DNA of 64,000 nt from Symploca sp. SIO2E9 (GCA_010692645.1 JAAHGS010000018.1:86342-150341), one strand, 5' to 3'. Positions 17,714 through 27,286 are shown, counted from the stretch's first letter. Notes: generated by a model from the letters alone, not told the origin. Translations and numbers: made by a program.

Positions 17714-19018
17714 TCACAGTGAGATCATTAAAAGCAGCAGTGAAATATAAGTACCCCATAATAAAATTATCATGAATTGTAGGTTGCGCCGAGCGACTAG
17801 TACTGCAGCAATAATCATAGTTAAAGCTATTGAGGCACAAAATATTGGCAAGGCTTGATAAAGCGGTTGCTGAATTTCCTGAATTTTGAATCCCAGGCTA
17901 GATGTTACGAAACCTATAGCCAGCAAACTTAGACCTAAGCTCCAAAACCGGGGATAAATTTGGCAACTTGGTCCATTCCAAATTGTCGCTAGCTGATAAC
18001 CACCAGCAAGTGCTAAAGCAGGGTAAATAGGTAGAAAATACCAAGATTTCTGAGAAATCATCAAAGCGATCGCTAGCAAATAAAAGCCAGCCCAAACTAG
18101 CACAAATTTTGCCCAACTCCAGTTTCGATGCTTCCAGGCAAAGGACAACCAGGAGGGCAAAAACAGTAACCATGGTACTGCCAGAATTTCTACCAGGTAG
18201 TAAAGTGGAGGGGGAGAATAGCTCAACCATGGCAACCAAAAAGACTGTAGAGATTGGTTGAAAATGCCAGTAGTATTGAAGTTATCAACATTTACTAATA
18301 GGAAACCAGTATACCAAGCTATACCAGGAGAAATGCCTAGGAGTAAACCGAGCCACCAATAAACAGAGATGAGCAGTCTTGGTGTATCCCAGCGCAGAAA
18401 CAGCAGTGCAATTACCCCAAGTAACAATCCTAGTCCAATGCCCTTAGTGAGGCAAATTAAACTTAATCCTATGCCAATGCCTAGTGCCCAGCGAAAGTCG
18501 CGACGCGATCGTAATACACACCACATCATCAAAACTGCAAAACACAAGCATGAACCATCGGCAGACGCCAGACGTCCATGGTAGATTACTGGTAGCAAGG
18601 TCAGATAAATCAAGCTAGAAAAAACAGCGCTCTGACGGCAGTGGAAAATTTCTCGACCAATTCCGTAGAGGAGTGGCACAGATAAAGCAGTAAGGATTGC
18701 ACTTGGTAAGCGCGCCATCCAATCATTGATGCCGCCAAGCTCATAAGCACTAGCAATCAACCAAGTTCCTAGAGGTGGTTCTGGCAAATTTTGGGGATAA
18801 AGCCACTGCCAATAATCCACCGACTCTCCTACCAGGTGATGGGCAATCAGCTCAACTTTGTCTTCGCACCAATCCTGTAAAGGCAGGCTGTCGAGATTAA
18901 TACTAAATAGGAGTAGCGCTGCTAGGAGTAATCCGAAGACCGACAGCCCCTCAACCCAGCGTTCAGTTTTGCGAATTCTGTTTCCTGAGCGACCCCAAAT
19001 AAAAGTTTGATTATTCAT
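17714..19018 (-). CDS. Glycosyltransferase family 39 (ArnT/PMT-like) membrane protein
   Basis: About 434 residues with roughly eleven hydrophobic helices, related to polyprenyl-phosphate-dependent mannosyl/aminoarabinose transferases. The first periplasmic loop reads SLPLQDWCEDKVELIAHH and the next part DWMARLPSAILTALSVPLLYG; both are family landmarks. The usual acidic pair in this loop (DWDE in close relatives) is replaced by DWCE, and the KPPL segment by EPPL, so the donor or acceptor may differ or activity may be reduced. ATG at 19018 is preferred over a TTG at 19069. No sugar-pathway gene is adjacent. Confidence 0.75.
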   Translation of the reverse strand: MNNQTFIWGRSGNRIRKTERWVEGLSVFGLLLAALLLFSINLDSLPLQDWCEDKVELIAHHLVGESVDYWQWLYPQNLPEPPLGTWLIASAYELGGINDWMARLPSAILTALSVPLLYGIGREIFHCRQSAVFSSLIYLTLLPVIYHGRLASADGSCLCFAVLMMWCVLRSRRDFRWALGIGIGLSLICLTKGIGLGLLLGVIALLFLRWDTPRLLISVYWWLGLLLGISPGIAWYTGFLLVNVDNFNTTGIFNQSLQSFWLPWLSYSPPPLYYLVEILAVPWLLFLPSWLSFAWKHRNWSWAKFVLVWAGFYLLAIALMISQKSWYFLPIYPALALAGGYQLATIWNGPSCQIYPRFWSLGLSLLAIGFVTSSLGFKIQEIQQPLYQALPIFCASIALTMIIAAVLVARRNLQFMIILLWGTYISLLLLMISL

Positions 19019-20367
19019 CTTTACCAAAAATTCTGATTGTTGCTGATCCTGTCGCACTCGTAGTGACAATCTGACCAGCTGGTCGCATTTATTTGTGGCT
19101 TACAGCTACTGATAAGCACTCAAAAACATAAGGAACTAAGATTGTCAAGGTTAGGTTAAACGCCTGGTCACGATCTGAGCAAGGGCAATCTGGTTTGTAC
19201 CAGAGAATTGTCTTGTCAAGACCATTTACCAGCCAAGGCGTTAGACACCAACCATAGAGCAATCACAGCAGCTGGCGCAGATCAAACCCAACCCATATTC
19301 AGCTCTGACAACCTTGCATCAGGATAATTTGCAATTGTCCACCTTAAATCCTGATAATATGTATTTGTCTGATTTAAAGAATTCATAACAATCGAAAAAT
19401 AATTACTTCTTAACTACTCAACTAAAAACTGCTATTGGTAAGCATAATTTCCTACACGATAGCTGCTGAAACTAGAACATGGCTGCCAAAGTAGCGACAT
19501 TAGCTTTTTTAGAGGAATGCATTCTAGCTTGGGAGGTTGAATACTAACAGAGGCTGTCCTTTTCCGAAAGATTAGCCTAGCTGAGTTTTTCGCGGGCACT
19601 CCCAAGTAGGAACAAACAAAGGGTTTTACACAGCCAACGAAGCTTTACCACAGTAAATTTTTAAACTCTGGTAAAACTTAAAGCCAGCAAGCACTTATGC
19701 CAAGTTACTGAATCAGTCTTTGGCTAGCTAAAGCCTTTACTAGCACAACCTCTTGTGGCTGAGAACACAGGATAAGGACAAACTAGCTAGCGCTTTACGC
19801 TTTCATAGGTATATTGTCTCCCACGAATACTTCAAGCCATCTAGTCCTAAAAAAAGTGCTCCCTTTGCCAGTATAAAGGGCAAAATCTGCCTCCTCAACC
19901 TTGGCGCTAGAGAAAAGTTAGTCATGAGGTGATGAGCAAGAGTGCTTACGTTGCCAAACCCAGATGCTAAAATACCTGGCATGAATATATCTTTAACTTC
20001 TTCTTCAAAAAAACAAGCGAACTTGAAAAACTCTTGCTTCAGTAGCACGAGCAATGGTAACGCCGCCTCAATTTTTAGGCTGGCAACAACAGCACCTGTA
20101 GTCTATCAAGCCGAGCACTGGTTAATTATTGATGAATTCTTTAGTTTCAACTCCCACCATCAGTCTTAGTTGACGATTAAAATCTTAAGTTTATAACTTA
20201 AGACAGATGTCTTGAAAAGCACAATTTGTTTATCAAGCATCTAGGAGGTCTCCAAATTGTTTAGATTAATTACCTTCATTGCCATTGTTTAAAAACCAAC
20301 TTATGCTTTTGAACACAGATAATGAAGCTCTTAAATCTGAGTTGATCACCTGTGACACTTACCAAAT
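19019..20367. other. Long divergent intergenic region without a convincing gene
   Basis: The 1.35 kb between two divergent genes is the longest gene-free stretch here. Two overlapping opposite frames (19803-20054 minus, 19942-20169 plus) have no recognisable protein character. Small hairpins occur (for example CCCTTT..AAAGGG near 19861-19880). TTGACG and TATAAC, 16 bp apart (20171-20198), may be the antiporter promoter. A non-coding RNA or a decayed gene would fit but is not shown. Confidence 0.4.
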
Positions 20368-22332
20368 ATGGAAGGCTCATTTCAACTAACCCTACAGATG
20401 GTCATTGCCATCTTCGCCGGGATCAGTGCCCAGGTAATAGGTGAATACCTCAAAATTCCTAGCATTGTCTTTCTGTTAATGTTTGGTGTCCTGCTTGGAC
20501 CAGATGGCTTTGGTCTGTTGCATCCCCAACAACTGGGAGTCGGTCTGGAAGTGATTGTTGCCCTCTCGGTAGCAGTTATCCTGTTTGAAGGAGGGCTGAA
20601 CCTGAATTTGCGAGACTTAGGAAAAGTTTCCGGCTCTTTGAGGAACCTAGTAACCTTAGGAACGCTGATCACACTGCTTGGGGGCGGCATGGCAGCTCAC
20701 TGGCTGGGGGAATTTCCCTGGTCAATTGCTTTTCTCTATGCTTCTCTGGTGGTTGTTACTGGTCCGACGGTTATTGGTCCCCTGCTCAAGCAGGTGAAAG
20801 TTGATCGCCGTGTAGCTGCCCTCTTAGAAGGCGAAGGCGTACTTATTGACCCAGTGGGCGCAATTCTAGCAGTTGTAGTGCTAGATACAATTTTGAATGC
20901 CGAAGCTGGTCCTTCAGAGGCAATTATCGGTTTGACCATGCGTCTTGGCATTGGTGCGCTCATTGGTGGTGGCGGCGGCTGGTTACTGGGCTTAATTCTA
21001 AAAAAAGCAGACTTTATCTCAGATAATCTCAAAAGTCTAGTAGTGCTGGCAGGGATGTGGGGCTTGTTTGGCCTCTCACAAATGATTCGCTCTGAATCTG
21101 GGCTGATGACCACGGTTATTGCTGGCATTGTCCTGGGAGCCTCTTCCCTGCCTGAAGAACGGCTGTTGCGCAGGTTTAAAGGACAATTAACTGTCCTTGG
21201 CGTCTCGATGCTTTTCGTTCTACTCTCGGCGGACCTTTCCATTGCCAGTATCTTTGCCCTAGGCTGGGGTAGCCTTTTTACTGTCTTGGTACTGATGTTT
21301 GTGGTGCGCCCCGTTAGCATTAGCTTGTGTACCTTGAATAGTGGGCTTAACTGGCGACAGAAAATATTTTTATCCTGGATCGCTCCCAAAGGAATTGTAA
21401 GTGCTTCGGTAGCTTCCTTGTTTGCGATTTTATTGACAGAGCGAGGCATTAATGGCGGCGACTCTATCAAAGCCCTCGTTTTCTTGACAATTATCCTGAC
21501 AGTATTTTTGGAAGGGCTAACTGCTCGCTGGGTAGCTAAATGGCTGCAACTTAACCCAGAGGAGAAAGCAACAGGAGCTGTGATTATTGGTTGTAATCCT
21601 CTAAGTTGTCTGATTGCTCGTCTGTTTCAAGAGCGAGGAGAGTCAGTGGTACTTATTGACACAGATCTGGAAGCTTGCAAAAAAGCAGAGGAAGAAGACC
21701 TGCGGGTTTTCCAAAGTAGTGGTCTTGATATTGAGGTTCTCGAAGAAGCTGGTCTAGAATCGATAGGAACTTTCCTCGCCATGACCAACAATGGCGAAGT
21801 TAACTTGGTTTTGGCTCAACGAGCAGCTGAAGAGTTTGAACCACCGCGAGTTTTGGCGGTATTTCCTCGCGATCCCCAAAACAACTCTCAGAAAAACAAA
21901 ACTAAAGTTAATCAAGCTTTCATCCCACAAATATCGATCAAAACTTGGAACCAATATCTCAGTGATGAGCAAGTTAAGCTGGGCAAAACCACACTTAGAG
22001 AATCTGGGTTAGCCTTCCAAAGGGCTCATCTACAAGCGTTGGTTCGCTCTGGAGAATTGGTGCCGATACTAGTAGAAAGAGAAGGGAGTTTTCAAGTTGT
22101 CGGTGCTGCTGAAAATTGGCAAGTGGGGGATAAAATAATTTATCTGCTACATGATCCCAGACCAAAACTCTTGAAACGCTTAGCTGGCGGTAGTTCTCCT
22201 TCTCGTCTAGCAGTAGAGAAATTGCCAGAAGTAGAGGAAATTCCGATTTCAGCTCCAGTCTCAGCAACTGTCGTCGAGGAGATAGTCCAACCTCCTCAAA
22301 AGGCAGTGGTACAACCTCCAGCCCCTAGTTAA
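20368..22332 (+). CDS. CPA1-type Na+/H+ antiporter with TrkA-N domain
   Basis: A 654-residue protein. Residues about 5-390 are a cation:proton antiporter membrane domain with about twelve helices. The family motif GEGVLIDPVGAILAVVVLD is near 155, with the ion-binding Asp in IDPVGA. Residues about 400-520 are a Rossmann-type TrkA-N/RCK nucleotide-binding domain (AVIIGCNPLSCLIARLF, VLIDTD), then a TrkA-C-like part and an acidic, proline-rich tail. The RCK part implies nucleotide gating. Sodium or potassium export for pH and salt homeostasis is the likely role. ATG at 20368. Confidence 0.88.
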   Translation: MEGSFQLTLQMVIAIFAGISAQVIGEYLKIPSIVFLLMFGVLLGPDGFGLLHPQQLGVGLEVIVALSVAVILFEGGLNLNLRDLGKVSGSLRNLVTLGTLITLLGGGMAAHWLGEFPWSIAFLYASLVVVTGPTVIGPLLKQVKVDRRVAALLEGEGVLIDPVGAILAVVVLDTILNAEAGPSEAIIGLTMRLGIGALIGGGGGWLLGLILKKADFISDNLKSLVVLAGMWGLFGLSQMIRSESGLMTTVIAGIVLGASSLPEERLLRRFKGQLTVLGVSMLFVLLSADLSIASIFALGWGSLFTVLVLMFVVRPVSISLCTLNSGLNWRQKIFLSWIAPKGIVSASVASLFAILLTERGINGGDSIKALVFLTIILTVFLEGLTARWVAKWLQLNPEEKATGAVIIGCNPLSCLIARLFQERGESVVLIDTDLEACKKAEEEDLRVFQSSGLDIEVLEEAGLESIGTFLAMTNNGEVNLVLAQRAAEEFEPPRVLAVFPRDPQNNSQKNKTKVNQAFIPQISIKTWNQYLSDEQVKLGKTTLRESGLAFQRAHLQALVRSGELVPILVEREGSFQVVGAAENWQVGDKIIYLLHDPRPKLLKRLAGGSSPSRLAVEKLPEVEEIPISAPVSATVVEEIVQPPQKAVVQPPAPS

Positions 22333-22345
22333 GGGACTTACAAAT

Positions 22346-22447
22346 GGGTGAGCGAAAAAAGGCGTGGGGAAATAAGTAAGCAGACGCGGAGACGCGGAGA
22401 CGCGGAGACGCGGAGAATTCAAGTCCCACGCAAAATTTCGTTCACCC
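22346..22447. mobile_element. Family A miniature element with perfect 9-bp target duplication
   Basis: A 102-bp element whose ends are GGGTGAGCGAAA and TTTCGTTCACCC (11 of 12 paired). It is flanked exactly by the direct repeat CTTACAAAT at 22337-22345 and 22448-22456, a clear 9-bp target-site duplication. The middle is a tandem GACGCGGA-type repeat (about four to five units). Other copies are at 39601-39694 and 49246-49347, with a damaged copy ending at 60875. No coding capacity. Confidence 0.85.
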
Positions 22448-22491
22448 CTTACAAATAAAAAAGCAGGGAAGATTTGAGATTTTAGATTATC

Positions 22492-23211
22492 GTGCAAACA
22501 GGTATTCTCTATGGGATTAGTGTTGGACCAGGCGATCGCGAACTAATTACCCTCAAAGGATTGCGTATACTCAAGGAGTCTACAGTAGTCGCTTTCCCTG
22601 CTGGTATTGGAGGCAAGCCTGGTTTTGCTCAGCAGATTGTCGGGCAATGGCTAGGAAGTAACCAGATACAACTGCCATTGAGCTTTCCTTATGTAAATGA
22701 CTCTGTTGCCCTGGCTCAAGCTTGGCTAAAGGCAGCAGAGCAAGTCTGGCAATATCTAAGTTTGGGGCAAGATGTGGCTTTTGCCTGTGAAGGGGATGTC
22801 AGTTTCTACAGCACATTTACTTATTTATCGCAGACACTGCAACAATTGTATCCTGAGACTGTAGTGCAAACAGTGCCTGGAGTTTGCTCGCCGATGGCAG
22901 CTGCATCTAGTTTAGGGATTCCTTTGAGTGTACTTGATCAGCGCCTCGCTGTCCTTCCTGCTCTATACCACGTTAAGGAACTTGAAATAGTTTTAGATTG
23001 GGCAGATGTCGTGGTACTAATGAAAGTGAGTTCTGTCTACAAACAGGTTTGGCAGTTACTCGAGCAGCGCCAGTTGTTGGAGCATGCTTGCGTGGTAGAG
23101 CGAGCGACGCGATCAGAGCAGGTAATTTATCGTGATTTGAGCAATCAACCAAGCCTAAAGTTACCTTACTTTTCTGTACTAATTGTGAAAGTTACCCAAT
23201 CTTCAAACTAA
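22492..23211 (+). CDS. cobI: Precorrin-2 C20-methyltransferase
   Basis: A 239-residue SAM-dependent tetrapyrrole methylase that methylates precorrin-2 at C20 in cobalamin synthesis. Marks are GISVGPGDRELITLKGLRIL at the N-terminus (SAM/substrate loop), FACEGDVSFYSTFTYL near 100, VQTVPGVCSPMAAASSLG near 125, and VVLMKVSSVY near 175. Starts with GTG at 22492. It stands alone on this strand, 45 bp after the family A element. Confidence 0.9.
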   Translation: MQTGILYGISVGPGDRELITLKGLRILKESTVVAFPAGIGGKPGFAQQIVGQWLGSNQIQLPLSFPYVNDSVALAQAWLKAAEQVWQYLSLGQDVAFACEGDVSFYSTFTYLSQTLQQLYPETVVQTVPGVCSPMAAASSLGIPLSVLDQRLAVLPALYHVKELEIVLDWADVVVLMKVSSVYKQVWQLLEQRQLLEHACVVERATRSEQVIYRDLSNQPSLKLPYFSVLIVKVTQSSN

Positions 23212-23432
23212 ATTCTAGTCAAGCCAATTGAATAAATGGCAACTTTTATGCTATCAGAGTAGTCTTAGTTCTGAAGCCGTGTTACCTCCAATAACTGCTC
23301 AGGTAAACTCTCGAACAGAAGATTCCGAAAAACAACATCCCCGTCGAAGGTAGTTTGAGGGAGATGTTAAGGAACCCCCTGATTCTGAATCACCTTCCTA
23401 CAAAGACTCAGCTCTTGTGAACTATAACTGCT

Positions 23433-25295
23433 ATGTCCTACACTTCTTTCATTCAAAGCATCCCAGGAAAGTTGAACCAGCCCCTCAGTATTGCTGTTAT
23501 GGCTTCTGTAGGCATCCATGCGCTCTTGGGAGTGACACTACCGCCAATGTGGTCCAGTGAAAAACCGCAGAAACAGCGCAATGTTGAACTACTGGAGTTA
23601 ACACCATCACAGCAGAGTCGTCTGCCGGAACTCTCAACGCTGCCGCTTATTCCCAATCAGAATAATTCTTTGTCGCCTTTCCCCTCTATTAAACCTTCCC
23701 CCATCCCCTATTCTATTTATCAAAACTCGCAGCTCGACAAATACCCAATACCTTCTCTGGCAAATCCTTACAGATTGTCTGTAATACCCCAACTGCCAAA
23801 AGAACGCATCAGAATAGGGGGAAATCTAAGTCGTTATCGTCGTCCCATTCAACCTAATCGCCGAAACAACACCCGGGGGAGTTTTCCTGTAAAAACAGAT
23901 AGGCTACCTCCTCCTCCAAGTACTCCATCACTGTTGGGTAATGGTGTCGAGCCCAGTAATCCAAAAGATTTTCAGCTCGAATCATCTAACCAGCGGGATT
24001 ATGCGATCTTTCCAGGCTATGATTTGAGGCAATATGATTTTAAAGGCTCTAATCAGCCGGAATCTAATAGTTCTGATACTAAAGAGCCTAATTTTCCCCC
24101 AAACACTGAAAACAACTCGATTGAAGAACCTCGTGAGCTAGGTTCTATTGCCTTGCATCGGAAAGAAAAGGTGGTAGCACTCCGTGAAGAAATACGACAA
24201 CGGCAACAGAGTCTTAGAAAAGATGAAAGCAATACAAGTCTTGAGGATGCAAATACAAATCTTCTTACTTGGATGAATACGGATGCTGTGAAAAAGGTGC
24301 TCCCAGAAGAGGAAGAGAAGATAATACCACAAAGACAAAACTTCAATGGTACCTATCCACAAGATGCCTGCAGCAGACAAGTAGAAGGCACTGCTGTCTA
24401 TGGTGTCTTGGTTGGTACTGATGGTGCACCTACTGAATCATCTTTGATTCGGAGTTCAGGTTATCCCATTCTTAATAATCAAGCCCTCCAGGATATTACT
24501 TCCCGCAGTTTCTCAAATCAAACTGGTAAACCAAAACCTTATCAGGTACATGTCACGTTTAAACCAGAAAATTGTAAACCTCTGAAAGTTTTCCAAGATT
24601 CACCTTCCCCCAACTCAGCTTCTCCTGATTCTGGAAAACCAGCACCCGTCATACAAGAACCAGCGGTTGAGGAACCTACCGATAAAAAACCCACTGTGGA
24701 AATCCCTGCAGTTGAGGAACCTACCGATAAAAAACCCACTGTGGAAATCCCTGCAGTTGAGGAACCTACCGATAAAAAGCCCACTGTGGAAATCCCTGCA
24801 GTTGAGGAACCTACCGATAAAAAGCCCACTGTGGAAATTCCTGCTGTTGAGGAACCTACTGATACAAAGCCCACTGTAGAAATCCCTGCTGTTGAGGAAC
24901 CTACTGATACAAAGCCCACTGTAGAAATCCCTGCTGTTGAGGAACCGGCAGACAATCAGCCGACTGTGGAAATCCCTGCTGTTGAGGAACCTACCGATAA
25001 AAAGCCCACTGTAGAAATCCCTGCTGTTGAGGAACCGGCAGACAATCAGCCGACTGTGGAAATTCCTACGGTTGAGGAACCTACCGATAAAAAGCCCACT
25101 GTGGAAATTCCTACGGTTGAGGAACCTACCGATAAAAAACCAACTGTGGAAATCCCTACAGTTGAAGAACCTACCCATAAAAAACCCACTGTGGAAATCC
25201 CTGTTTTTGAGGAACCGGCAGAAAACAAACTGACCAAAAATATTGGATTCAAGCCCCGTCCTTCGCTTGACGGCTTTTTGTGGGAGCAATATTGA
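23433..25295 (+). CDS. TonB-like energy-transducer with long C-terminal repeat tail
   Basis: A 620-residue protein with a single N-terminal transmembrane helix (about 18-38, IAVMASVGIHALLG), a proline-rich spacer (40-240), a TonB C-terminal-like fold at about 305-375 (VEGTAVYGVLVGTDGAPTES, HVTFKPENC), then thirteen copies of a 15-residue unit (residues about 410-600), and an 18-residue end. In ordinary TonB proteins the fold is the extreme C-terminus, so the repeat tail is an addition. The last residues (GFKPRPSLDGFLWEQY) are translated from a repeat that also occurs after lpd, suggesting that the original stop was lost. The gene is isolated; no outer-membrane receptor or ExbBD is near. Confidence 0.75.
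   Translation: MSYTSFIQSIPGKLNQPLSIAVMASVGIHALLGVTLPPMWSSEKPQKQRNVELLELTPSQQSRLPELSTLPLIPNQNNSLSPFPSIKPSPIPYSIYQNSQLDKYPIPSLANPYRLSVIPQLPKERIRIGGNLSRYRRPIQPNRRNNTRGSFPVKTDRLPPPPSTPSLLGNGVEPSNPKDFQLESSNQRDYAIFPGYDLRQYDFKGSNQPESNSSDTKEPNFPPNTENNSIEEPRELGSIALHRKEKVVALREEIRQRQQSLRKDESNTSLEDANTNLLTWMNTDAVKKVLPEEEEKIIPQRQNFNGTYPQDACSRQVEGTAVYGVLVGTDGAPTESSLIRSSGYPILNNQALQDITSRSFSNQTGKPKPYQVHVTFKPENCKPLKVFQDSPSPNSASPDSGKPAPVIQEPAVEEPTDKKPTVEIPAVEEPTDKKPTVEIPAVEEPTDKKPTVEIPAVEEPTDKKPTVEIPAVEEPTDTKPTVEIPAVEEPTDTKPTVEIPAVEEPADNQPTVEIPAVEEPTDKKPTVEIPAVEEPADNQPTVEIPTVEEPTDKKPTVEIPTVEEPTDKKPTVEIPTVEEPTHKKPTVEIPVFEEPAENKLTKNIGFKPRPSLDGFLWEQY
24660..25235 (+). repeat. 45-bp coding tandem repeat, 12 full copies plus one degenerate
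   Basis: Each 45-bp unit encodes P(A/T)VEEP-(T/A)-D-x-x-PTVEI. Counted variants at the variable site are TDKK (units 1-4, 8, 10, 11), TDTK (5, 6), ADNQ (7, 9) and THKK (12), with a decayed unit 13. Units 1-4 are almost identical in DNA, indicating recent amplification. The order shows larger-scale duplication (ADNQ-TDKK-ADNQ). Confidence 0.95.
25230..25290 (+). repeat. Terminator-carrying dispersed repeat, copy 1
   Basis: About 58 bp nearly identical to 37769-37828. The core CCGTC, an 8-base loop, GACGG and TTTTT form an intrinsic-terminator-like hairpin. Here it lies inside the 3' end of the TonB-like reading frame. Confidence 0.8.
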
Positions 25296-25299
25296 TAAA

Positions 25300-25560
25300 C
25301 AATGAGATTGATAGTAGAATAGTATTAGCGGTAATGCGCACATACAAAAGGCGAAGTAGGTCTAGCGGACAACTTCTGATCCGGAACCCTGGTAGCATAA
25401 ATCCTAGATCTTGTACAAATGAGGAAGTCGTTAAGGCGAAAACTCGAAAAACATCGCTTCAAAGGCCGCCGGACAGTCGGTGTATGCTTTCTGAGGGCAA
25501 GTTCATAAGAATCCCCGTGAAGAAAGAATCCTCGTTGCTCTACTCGCGAGGAGTGTCAAA
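25300..25560 (+). mobile_element. IS200/IS605-type 3' end remnant
   Basis: Ends in a TCCTCG/CGAGGA hairpin followed by GTGTCA, the same wording as other IS200/IS605-type right ends here; just before it lies GAATCCCCGTG. The upstream part resembles the 3' (omega-RNA) part of a tnpB unit but has no recognisable TnpB codons. The 570-bp gap between the TonB-like gene and rfbB holds only this and AT-rich sequence. Confidence 0.4.
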
Positions 25561-25865
25561 ACTCCAGAAGCAGTTGTCCCAAGATCAGTTGATTGATTCA
25601 AACTCAAAGATGATCACCTTAAATAGCTCCGGCAATAATTCTCCCGTTATAATGCAGTACGCGAAGCTATGATCTTAGAGCCCTTCGGGCATCCTTTTGC
25701 CGGAACTAGATAAATTGCCTGTATGACTGAATTTAGTCACAACAACACCATTTAGGTTTGTTACAATAATCTAGGTAGTTGACCCACCCGACTGGCTAAG
25801 AGACCACCCTTTGGTTATAAAGTATGTACTCGGCAGAGTTCGGGGAGGAGGAGAGGCGTCGTTTA

Positions 25866-26987
25866 ATGGCAGACGGCTTGAGTAATCGGCAAAAGTTAGA
25901 CCACGATCGCAAAGTAAAAAAAGATAGTAGCCTACAATCGAGAGTCCCCCGTCGATTGTTGGTGACGGGAGGAGCAGGATTTATCGGCTCAAATTTTGCC
26001 CACTATTGGTGCAATACATATCCAGTTGATCGGGTGGTGGTTCTCGATGCTCTTACCTATGCAGGCTCCCTGCGCAATCTGGAGGCTTTAGATAGCCAGG
26101 ACGAATTTCGCTTCGTGCAGGGAGATATCTGTGACCCTATCCTTGTAGAAGCCCTGATCAAAGCTGAAAATATCGACACAGTGGTTCACTTTGCTGCTGA
26201 ATCTGATGTTGACCGCTCGATCTTAGGACCAGTTGCTTTTGTGAGAACTAATGTCCTAGGTACTTCTACCCTGCTGGAGACTTTCAGGCAGTACTGGAAG
26301 CGTAGAGGATGTCGAGAAAGCGATCGCTTTATTCACATCTCTACAGATGAAGTTTACGGCAGTCTAGGTGCCGATGAGCCTGCTTTTACAGAAACGACAC
26401 CCTATAATCCCAATAGTCCTTACTCAGCCTCTAAAGCTGGGAGCGATTTTTTAGTTCATGCTTACCACCATACCTATGGCTTGCCGACGCTAATTACTAA
26501 TTGTTCTAATAACTACGGTCCATATCAGTTTCCTGAAAAGGTAATTCCCTTAATGCTAATCAATATGATTATGGGTAAGCCATTACCTGTTTATGGAGAT
26601 GGGGAAAATGTGCGGGATTGGCTTTACGTTGAGGATCATTGCCGTGCTTTAGATTTGGCTATTCACAAAGGAATACCAGGAGAAACTTATAACATCGGTG
26701 GCAGTAACCAACTCAAGAACATTGAACTGGTTTATAGTCTTTGCAAGTTGATGGATAAACTAGCACCAAAGTTGCCAGTACGTCCCTGCCAAGATTTAAT
26801 TACCTTTGTTAAGGATAGACCAGGACATGACCGCCGTTATGCAATGGATACTAGTAAGATAAAAACTCAGTTGGGTTGGCAGCCTCAAGTAACTCTTGAA
26901 GAAGGGCTGCACCAAACTGTTAAATGGTATCTGAAGAACCGTAAGTGGTGGAAAGGATTGCTGTCGAAGGATTACAAATCAGCCTGA
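25866..26987 (+). CDS. rfbB: dTDP-glucose 4,6-dehydratase
   Basis: An extended short-chain dehydrogenase of about 373 residues that makes dTDP-4-keto-6-deoxyglucose for deoxysugar (for example rhamnose) synthesis. NAD-binding [13 protein letters not shown] is near residue 31; HFAAESDVDRSI carries the substrate/dehydratase motif; the catalytic STDEVYG and YSASKAGSD (Y-x3-K) follow. ATG at 25866 follows a purine-rich GGAGGAGGAGAG stretch; ATG at 25824 would add 14 residues. Either way the N-terminus is about 25 residues longer than usual. No other rfb gene is in the window. Confidence 0.92.
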   Translation: MADGLSNRQKLDHDRKVKKDSSLQSRVPRRLLVTGGAGFIGSNFAHYWCNTYPVDRVVVLDALTYAGSLRNLEALDSQDEFRFVQGDICDPILVEALIKAENIDTVVHFAAESDVDRSILGPVAFVRTNVLGTSTLLETFRQYWKRRGCRESDRFIHISTDEVYGSLGADEPAFTETTPYNPNSPYSASKAGSDFLVHAYHHTYGLPTLITNCSNNYGPYQFPEKVIPLMLINMIMGKPLPVYGDGENVRDWLYVEDHCRALDLAIHKGIPGETYNIGGSNQLKNIELVYSLCKLMDKLAPKLPVRPCQDLITFVKDRPGHDRRYAMDTSKIKTQLGWQPQVTLEEGLHQTVKWYLKNRKWWKGLLSKDYKSA

Positions 26988-27286
26988 GGGAGTGTCAATT
27001 CTTAATTCCTAAGGAAATACTTAGTCATTGCCTACTGAAAAACAAAAGGGCAAAAAGCTTTCTGGCTAAGGGCAAGAGCTTGCTTGTCACCCCGTCAGCT
27101 ATCCCAGCTTTATTGAAAAAATCACTGATGGTATTGACATAGATTTTCAATAAGGATATATTGTTTTTAGTGTTCTCCTCTCAGTAAGTAAGGATCGGCA
27201 GGTGGAACCAGTAACCGAAGTTGTGGGCTGGTTTCCACTTTTTTATTTTCAGCCATCAGCTTTAGACCTCTTGCAAAAGTGTTTTG

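Noticed and set aside
19803..20169. Two opposite frames (83 and 75 codons) in the 1.35-kb gap
   Set aside because: They overlap each other, show no family motif and lack a good ribosome site.
20736..21470. 244-codon frame antisense to the antiporter
   Set aside because: Lies wholly inside a well-conserved coding gene on the other strand and has low-complexity Pro/Ser/Arg composition.
22380..22416. Tandem GACGCGGA stretch as an independent minisatellite or CRISPR
   Set aside because: It lies inside a transposable element with defined ends and target duplication, and unit size is 7-9 bp.
24542..25343. Several long open frames, on both strands, within the TonB tail repeat
   Set aside because: A 45-bp unit with no stop in any frame keeps all frames open; these are shadows of the repeat, and only the TonB frame continues into recognisable protein.
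25280..25672. 130-codon frame after the TonB-like gene
   Set aside because: Spans a transposon-end hairpin and has the composition of translated non-coding DNA.
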